A program made the position numbers and the translations under genes. This document shows positions 14,570 through 18,729 of a DNA stretch of 18,729 bases, piece by piece. The number at the start of each line of letters is the position of its first letter. The first letter of the stretch is position 1. This DNA comes from Chloroflexota bacterium (GTDB taxonomy: Bacteria; Chloroflexota; Anaerolineae; DTPP01). The stretch covers positions 1-18,729 of the forward strand of contig JAAYZY010000292.1 of the NCBI GenBank assembly GCA_012514615.1, read 5' to 3'. A model generated the notes under the pieces. That model was not told the DNA's origin and did no database searches. It saw only the letters and a program-made list of their open reading frames with translations.

Positions 14570-15719
14570 GCGGCTGTGGCTGGCGGCCGGGCTCTGCGTC
14601 CTGGCGGCGGCGGTTGCCCTGGCGTTCTGGTGGGCGCAGCAGCAGGTTCCGCCGGCAGTGCAGGCTCGCCTGGGGGCTACGGTTGGCGCCGACATCAGCG
14701 GCTTCGCTCGGGTGGAGGGGCCGTGGCCCCTGGCTTTCCCGGCCGACCACGGGCCGCACCCCCAGTACCAGACCGAATGGTGGTACTACACCGGCAACCT
14801 GGAAGGCCCGGCCGGCGAGGCCTTCGGCTTCCAGTTGACCTTCTTCCGCCGCGGCCTCACGCCCGGAGAGACGCAGCGCCCGTCGGCTTGGGGCGGCAAC
14901 CAAGTCTACTTCGCCCACTTCGCCCTCACCGACGGGGCTGCCGGCAGCTTCACCGCCGCCGAGCGCTTCAGCCGCGGCGCGGCCGGCCTGGCCGGCGCCC
15001 AGGCCACGCCGTTCCGTGTCTGGCTGGATGGCTGGTCGGTGGAGGCGGTGAAGGGGGATGTGGTGCGTCTGCGGGCGGCCCACGGCGACCGGGCTCTGGA
15101 CCTGACCCTGACGCCCCAGAAGCCGCCGGCGGCCCATGGGGGGAACGGCTTCAGCCCCAAGAGCGCCGCGCCGGGCAACGCCTCGGTCTACTACTCCCTG
15201 TCTCGCCTGGCAGCCGCGGGCCAACTGACGGTGGGGGGGCGCACCCTGACGGTGAACGGCGCCGCCTGGATGGACCATGAATGGAGCACCAGCGCCCTGG
15301 GGACGGGCCAGGTCGGCTGGGACTGGTACTCCCTGCAACTGGACGATGGCTGGGAGGTGATGTTCTTCCAGATCCGTCTGGAAGATGGGCGCGTGGAGCC
15401 GGTTTCCAGCGGCAGTCTGGTGGCTCCCGATGGCACGGTGCAGCCCCTGCGTCGGGAGGAGCTGCGCCTGGAGGTGCAGCGGATGTGGCAGAGCCCCCAC
15501 AGCAGGGCTCGCTACCCGGCGGTCTGGCTGCTGGAGGCGCCAGCCCACGGCCTGAGGTTGACGGTGGAGCCGCTCCTGGCCGACCAGGAGCTGAACCTCT
15601 CCTTTGTGTATTGGGAAGGGGCCGTGCAAGTCAGCGGCAGCCACAGCGGGCAAGCGGTGAAGGGCCGGGGCTACGTGGAGCTCACCGGCTACGCCCACTC
15701 CATGCAGGGGGAGTTCTAG
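14562..15719 (+). CDS. AttH-like double-lipocalin protein (CrtC/AttH superfamily), secreted or membrane-anchored
   Basis: The 385-residue protein starts with a basic tip and a hydrophobic helix (residues 2-24), so it is exported or anchored. The body has the landmarks of the AttH/CrtC lipocalin superfamily: TEWWYYTGNL (71-80), MDHEW (237-241), GWDWYSLQLDDGWEVMFFQIR (252-272, in two strands) and a closing YWEGAV and GRGYVELTGY (350-376). CrtC is a carotenoid hydratase, but AttH members sit beside ABC transporter genes and are thought to bind a hydrophobic ligand; the latter context is what is seen here. No carotenoid genes are in the window. The ATG at 14562 lies inside the last codons of the permease gene (8-bp overlap), implying coupled translation. 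It is the last gene of the plus-strand run; its stop is 6 bp from the ftsK stop on the other strand. Confidence 0.88.
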   Translation: MNRRLWLAAGLCVLAAAVALAFWWAQQQVPPAVQARLGATVGADISGFARVEGPWPLAFPADHGPHPQYQTEWWYYTGNLEGPAGEAFGFQLTFFRRGLTPGETQRPSAWGGNQVYFAHFALTDGAAGSFTAAERFSRGAAGLAGAQATPFRVWLDGWSVEAVKGDVVRLRAAHGDRALDLTLTPQKPPAAHGGNGFSPKSAAPGNASVYYSLSRLAAAGQLTVGGRTLTVNGAAWMDHEWSTSALGTGQVGWDWYSLQLDDGWEVMFFQIRLEDGRVEPVSSGSLVAPDGTVQPLRREELRLEVQRMWQSPHSRARYPAVWLLEAPAHGLRLTVEPLLADQELNLSFVYWEGAVQVSGSHSGQAVKGRGYVELTGYAHSMQGEF

Positions 15720-15746
15720 CCCCGCCTACTCCTCCCACGGCGGGGC
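15719..15746. terminator. GC-rich hairpin between convergent attH-like and ftsK genes, possible two-way terminator
   Basis: GCCCCGCC (15719-15726) and GGCGGGGC (15739-15746) pair perfectly over 8 bp with a 12-nt loop. The element starts on the stop codon of the attH-like gene and covers the ftsK stop (15726-15728). Convergent genes with only 6 bp between them need a stop for both messages. There is no clean T-run on either side, so it may be weak or factor-dependent, or may simply protect 3' ends. Confidence 0.4.
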
Positions 15747-18044
15747 GTCGTCGTCTTCCTCGTCCGGGGGCAGCAAGACGGCGCGAGACTGGCTGCCTTC
15801 TTCTGGCGGGCCGACGATCCCCTCGTCTTCCATCTGGTCGATGATGCGGGCGGCGCGGGTATAGCCGATGCGCAGTCGGCGCTGCAGCAGCGAGATGGAA
15901 GCTCGGCCGGTCTCTCGCAGCACCTCCAGGGCGCGCTCGTACATGTCGTCTCGGGCGGGGCCGCTCGGCGCCGGCGGGGTCATGTCGCTCCAGAGCGGCT
16001 GCTGCACGGCCTGGGCTGGGATCTGGGCGGCCGCGCCGTCCACCGTGTGGATCCCTTTCCAGTGGCGCACCAGGCGCTGCAGCTCCGCATCGGAGACGTA
16101 GCAGCCCTGCAGTCGCACCAGTTGAGCCACATCCGGGGCCATGAAGAGCATATCGCCCTTGCCCAACAGCTTCTCGGCCCCCGGCGTATCCAAGATGACC
16201 CGCGAGTCGACCTGTGAAGAGACGGCGAAGGCGATGCGCGCCGGGAAGTTGGCCTTGATGAGCCCGGTGACCACGTCCACGCTGGGGCGCTGGGTGGCGA
16301 TGATCAGGTGGATGCCGGTGGCCCGGGCCATCTGCGCGATGCGGCAGATGGATTGCTCCACCTGTTCCGGGGCGGCCATCATCAGGTCGGCCAGTTCGTC
16401 GATGATGATGACGATGTAGGGCAGGGGCGTCTCGCCCCGGCGTACGGCGCCCTCGTTGTAGGCGTCCAGGTGGCGAGCCTTGGCCTCGTTGAAGAGGCGG
16501 TAGCGGCGCTCCATCTCTCTGGTGGCCCACTGCAGCACCCCCACCACCCGTTCCAGGTCCACCACCACCGGCGAAAGGAGGTGGGGGATGCCGTTGTAGG
16601 GAGTCAGCTCTACCATCTTGGGGTCCACCATGAGCATGCGCAGGCGGGCTGGGCTGTTGTTGGTGAGCAGGCAGGCCACGATGGCGTTGATGCAGACCGA
16701 CTTGCCTGAGCCGGTGGCCCCGGCGATGAGCAGATGGGGCATGGAGCCCAGGTCGGCGAAGGCCGGGCGGCCAGAGACATCCTGCCCCAGGGCGATCTTG
16801 AGGGGCGAGCCGAAGTTGCGGAACTCTTCGGTGTCGATGACGCTGCGCAGCGAGACCAGGGCCATCTGGTGGTTGGGTACCTCGATGCCCACGTAGGGCC
16901 GCCCGGGGATGGGCGCTTCCACCCGGATGGGCGAGGCCGACAGGGCCAGGGCCAGGTCGTTGGTCAGCGCCTTGATCTGCGAGACCTTCACCTTGCGCAG
17001 CTTGCCGTCTTTGGTCTTGCGCTCCAGGAACCCCGGTTCCACGCTGAACTGGGTGACAGTGGGCCCGATGTTCACTTCTTTTACGGTGACCGGCACGCCG
17101 AAGCTACGCAGGGTGTCTTCGATGATCCGTTCGCGCTTGCGGATCTCAGCGTGGCTGATCTCTTCCGACGAGATGTCTTCGAAGATCTGCTCGGCCGCCG
17201 GGAGCTGCCAGTGCTCTGCGCCGCCGATGATGCGGGTGGGCGTGGGTGGGGCGATGGGGGCCGCCGCGCCCGGCCGGGAGCGCGCCCCGTTCACCAGCAC
17301 CGATTCGCGCTTGCCGTTGCTGGCCGGCGCAGGGCGCGGCGGCGCGGGGGCGGCCGGCGCAGGTTCAGCGGCGCGCTGGATCAGGCGGGAGATGGGCCCG
17401 GCTTCCAGGGCCTCGTCCCCATCGTCGAAGGGCGGCGGGCCGGAGGCCGCCTGGGGCAGGGAGACCCGCGGCAGCCGGCCAGTGGCGTCGCGCAGCCACA
17501 GCAGAGCATCGGCCAGCGAGAAGCGCGCTACCCAGAGCGCGGCCAGCAGGATAAGTGCAGCCAGCAGGATGATGGAGCCCCAGAAGCCCAGGGCCACGAA
17601 CAGCGGACGGCTGAGGGCCGCCCCCAGGTAGCCGCCGCCCAAGCCCTGGCGGGCCAGCTCGGTGAGCGATTCTGGGGTCTGGACGGTGGGGATCGGCCAG
17701 ACCAGGTGGGCCAGGGTGAGGAAGAGCACCGCCAGCGCAGCGACCCCGCCGATGAAGCCCCAGTCGACGCCAGGCTCCCGCCCCAGGCCGCGCAGGATGG
17801 CCCAGATGCCTGCCGCGCCCAGGGAGATCGGCACGGCGTAGACCCCCAACCCCACCAGGCGGCGCAGGAACTGCACCCACGCCTCGGTTACGGCGCCGCG
17901 GTTCCACGAGACCAGGCTCAGCAGGGTGATGAGCGCTAGGAGGAGCAGAACCACCCCCAGCACCTCACCTCGCAGCAGCGACTGGAGGGCGCCCCAGTTG
18001 GGCGCGGCGCTCTTCTTCTTGCTCTTGCGCTTCTGCTTGGCCAC
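15726..18044 (-). CDS. ftsK: DNA translocase FtsK/SpoIIIE
   Basis: FtsK anchors at the division site and pumps chromosomal DNA so that the terminus region clears the septum. The 772-residue protein has a lysine-rich tip, four or so membrane helices (about 27-46, 67-85, 98-117 and 148-172), a Pro/Ala-rich linker (about 200-270), the alpha/beta motor with Walker A AGATGSGKS (441-449), Walker B IVIIIDELAD (545-554) and ATQRPSVDV (583-591), and a C-terminal gamma winged-helix domain (about 700-757) that reads KOPS/SRS-type sites. It ends in a very acidic tail DEEDDD. The GTG at 18042-18044 is chosen: GAGAGG lies 8 bases upstream and the TATAAT box at 18106-18111 precedes it. A longer in-frame ATG at 18155 would begin upstream of the promoter. 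It is divergent from secA. Confidence 0.96.
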   Translation of the reverse strand: MAKQKRKSKKKSAAPNWGALQSLLRGEVLGVVLLLLALITLLSLVSWNRGAVTEAWVQFLRRLVGLGVYAVPISLGAAGIWAILRGLGREPGVDWGFIGGVAALAVLFLTLAHLVWPIPTVQTPESLTELARQGLGGGYLGAALSRPLFVALGFWGSIILLAALILLAALWVARFSLADALLWLRDATGRLPRVSLPQAASGPPPFDDGDEALEAGPISRLIQRAAEPAPAAPAPPRPAPASNGKRESVLVNGARSRPGAAAPIAPPTPTRIIGGAEHWQLPAAEQIFEDISSEEISHAEIRKRERIIEDTLRSFGVPVTVKEVNIGPTVTQFSVEPGFLERKTKDGKLRKVKVSQIKALTNDLALALSASPIRVEAPIPGRPYVGIEVPNHQMALVSLRSVIDTEEFRNFGSPLKIALGQDVSGRPAFADLGSMPHLLIAGATGSGKSVCINAIVACLLTNNSPARLRMLMVDPKMVELTPYNGIPHLLSPVVVDLERVVGVLQWATREMERRYRLFNEAKARHLDAYNEGAVRRGETPLPYIVIIIDELADLMMAAPEQVEQSICRIAQMARATGIHLIIATQRPSVDVVTGLIKANFPARIAFAVSSQVDSRVILDTPGAEKLLGKGDMLFMAPDVAQLVRLQGCYVSDAELQRLVRHWKGIHTVDGAAAQIPAQAVQQPLWSDMTPPAPSGPARDDMYERALEVLRETGRASISLLQRRLRIGYTRAARIIDQMEDEGIVGPPEEGSQSRAVLLPPDEEDDDAPPWEE

Positions 18045-18105
18045 GGCCGGCGCCTCTCTTGTCCGTGCAGGTCTCCGTCTTCCATAGAACACTTGTACTT
18101 GGCCC

Positions 18106-18116
18106 ATTATACCACA
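18106..18116 (-). promoter_or_regulatory. Predicted extended -10 promoter of ftsK
   Basis: The minus strand reads TGTGG then TATAAT (18111 down to 18106), a consensus -10 with a TGn extension. The hexamer 17 bp further upstream (TTCCCC) is a poor -35, which is normal for extended -10 promoters. Transcription would begin near 18099, about 55 nt before the GTG start. Confidence 0.7.
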
Positions 18117-18187
18117 GGAACGCCCATGGGGGAACTGCGCCGCCGGCAGGGGCAAGCCCGGGTGCGCCTTCGTGGCCCTTGGGCGAG

Positions 18188-18198
18188 TGTGGTATAAT
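18188..18198 (+). promoter_or_regulatory. Predicted extended -10 promoter of secA
   Basis: TGTGG (18188-18192) runs directly into a perfect TATAAT (18193-18198). No good -35 is visible at 16-18 bp (TTCGTG at 18 bp is the nearest candidate). The start would be near 18205, giving a leader of about 76 nt before the secA ATG. It is back to back with the ftsK promoter, with about 70 bp between the two elements. Confidence 0.7.
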
Positions 18199-18280
18199 CG
18201 CCGTGCGGGCGTGGGCCGGGCTGCCCCGCCGCCATGACCTTGCTGATACCTGGGCCTGATGGCCTCAGAGGGAGTATTCC

Positions 18281-18729
18281 ATGCTGCGCAACCTATTGAA
18301 CAAAGTGATCGGCGATCCCAACGAGCGGGAGGTGCAACGGATGCAACCTCTCGTGGAGCAGATCAACGCCCTGGAGCCGGAGTTCCAAGCCCTGGCCGAC
18401 GACGCCTTCCCCGCCCTCACCGCGGAGTTCCGCGGGACCATCCGCCAGGAGACGGAGCGGGAGCGCCAGGAGTTGGAGGCGCTGCGGGCCCAATGGGAGG
18501 AGGCCGCCCAGGCGGACGAACAAGACCGCCTGCAGCGGGAGATGAAAGAGGCTGACGCCCGCCTGCGCAAGGCCGAGAACGGCGTGTTGGATGCGCTGCT
18601 GCCGCGGGCCTTTGCCGCGGTGCGGGAAGCCGCCCGCCGCACCGTGGGCATGCGGCACTTCGATGTGCAGCTCATCGGCGGCATTGTGCTGCACCAGGGC
18701 AAGATCGCTGAGATGAAGACCGGCGAAGG
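18281..18729 (+). CDS. secA: Preprotein translocase motor SecA, N-terminal part (runs off window)
   Basis: SecA is the ATPase that pushes secretory proteins through SecYEG. Only the first 149 residues are here. They open with [20 protein letters not shown], continue with a [13 protein letters not shown] segment, and reach [29 protein letters not shown] and KIAEMKTGE, the start of the Walker A region. Between EFR (residue 51) and PRAFA (108) there are 56 residues where E. coli SecA has 13, so about 43 extra, highly charged residues (Glu, Arg, Gln) that should form a helical hairpin or coiled coil. The ATG at 18281 has AGGGAG 7 bases upstream and matches the usual SecA N-terminus. The product assignment is secure. 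Confidence 0.97.
   Translation, partial: MLRNLLNKVIGDPNEREVQRMQPLVEQINALEPEFQALADDAFPALTAEFRGTIRQETERERQELEALRAQWEEAAQADEQDRLQREMKEADARLRKAENGVLDALLPRAFAAVREAARRTVGMRHFDVQLIGGIVLHQGKIAEMKTGE

Noticed and set aside
12527..14695. Long open frame (722 codons) on the minus strand opposite the permease gene
   Set aside because: It is opposite a clear FtsX permease, is full of Gln/His/Arg/Gly low-complexity sequence and has no family motif. It is the expected shadow of GC-rich codons on the other strand. The same applies to the large opposite frames at 9454-11280, 11123-12481, 14409-15698 and 16734-17939.
14562..15719. Carotenoid 1,2-hydratase (CrtC) as the function of the AttH-like gene
   Set aside because: The superfamily is shared, but the genomic context is an ABC transporter and there are no carotenoid biosynthesis genes in the window, so AttH-like is the safer name.
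18045..18155. Longer ftsK reading frame beginning at the ATG at 18155
   Set aside because: A consensus extended -10 (18106-18116) lies inside that extension, so the upstream ATG would not be transcribed. The GTG at 18044 has a good ribosome site and gives a normal lysine-rich FtsK N-terminus.

Overview
This is a GC-rich (clearly over 60%), densely coded bacterial chromosome segment. It holds no RNA genes, CRISPR arrays or mobile elements that I can see. The gene mix (de novo NAD genes, a three-subunit glycolate oxidase, a cell-division-type FtsK, an essential SecA) fits a free-living bacterium. A member of the Chloroflexota is my best guess, from general impression rather than a marker gene. 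Two genes run off the ends: an LsrF-like aldolase at the left and secA at the right.

Region 1 (1-4313, minus strand) is a NAD biosynthesis operon read from a promoter near 4359-4387. Its order is a single-ORF fusion of quinolinate phosphoribosyltransferase and quinolinate synthase (NadC-NadA), then L-aspartate oxidase (NadB), then a class I aldolase of the LsrF/DhnA type. Together NadB, NadA and NadC turn aspartate and dihydroxyacetone phosphate into nicotinate mononucleotide. nadB carries an apparent one-base deletion near 1342-1348. A perfect 7-bp inverted repeat overlaps the -10 box and the predicted transcription start, a good place for a repressor.

Region 2 (4510-9607, plus strand) diverges from the NAD operon. 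It encodes a class V aminotransferase of the alanine/serine-glyoxylate type followed by glcF, glcD and glcE. This reads as a glycolate-to-glycine salvage module: the oxidase makes glyoxylate and the aminotransferase converts it to glycine. The glcF-glcD-glcE-methyltransferase junctions are all 4-bp stop/start overlaps.

Region 3 (9604-15719, plus strand) continues in the same direction. It holds a SAM methyltransferase, an unrecognised membrane-anchored 288-residue protein, a LolD-like ABC ATPase, a duplicated FtsX/MacB-type permease and an AttH-like double-lipocalin protein. The last three resemble the AttE/F/G/H-type export or lipid-handling module. The 288-residue gene is the least explained part of the window.

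Region 4 (15719-18729) has ftsK on the minus strand, converging on the attH-like gene with only 6 bp between stop codons and a GC hairpin over the junction. secA then diverges from ftsK on the plus strand. The four promoters identified (nad, aminotransferase, ftsK, secA) share a TGTGn sequence directly before the -10 hexamer.
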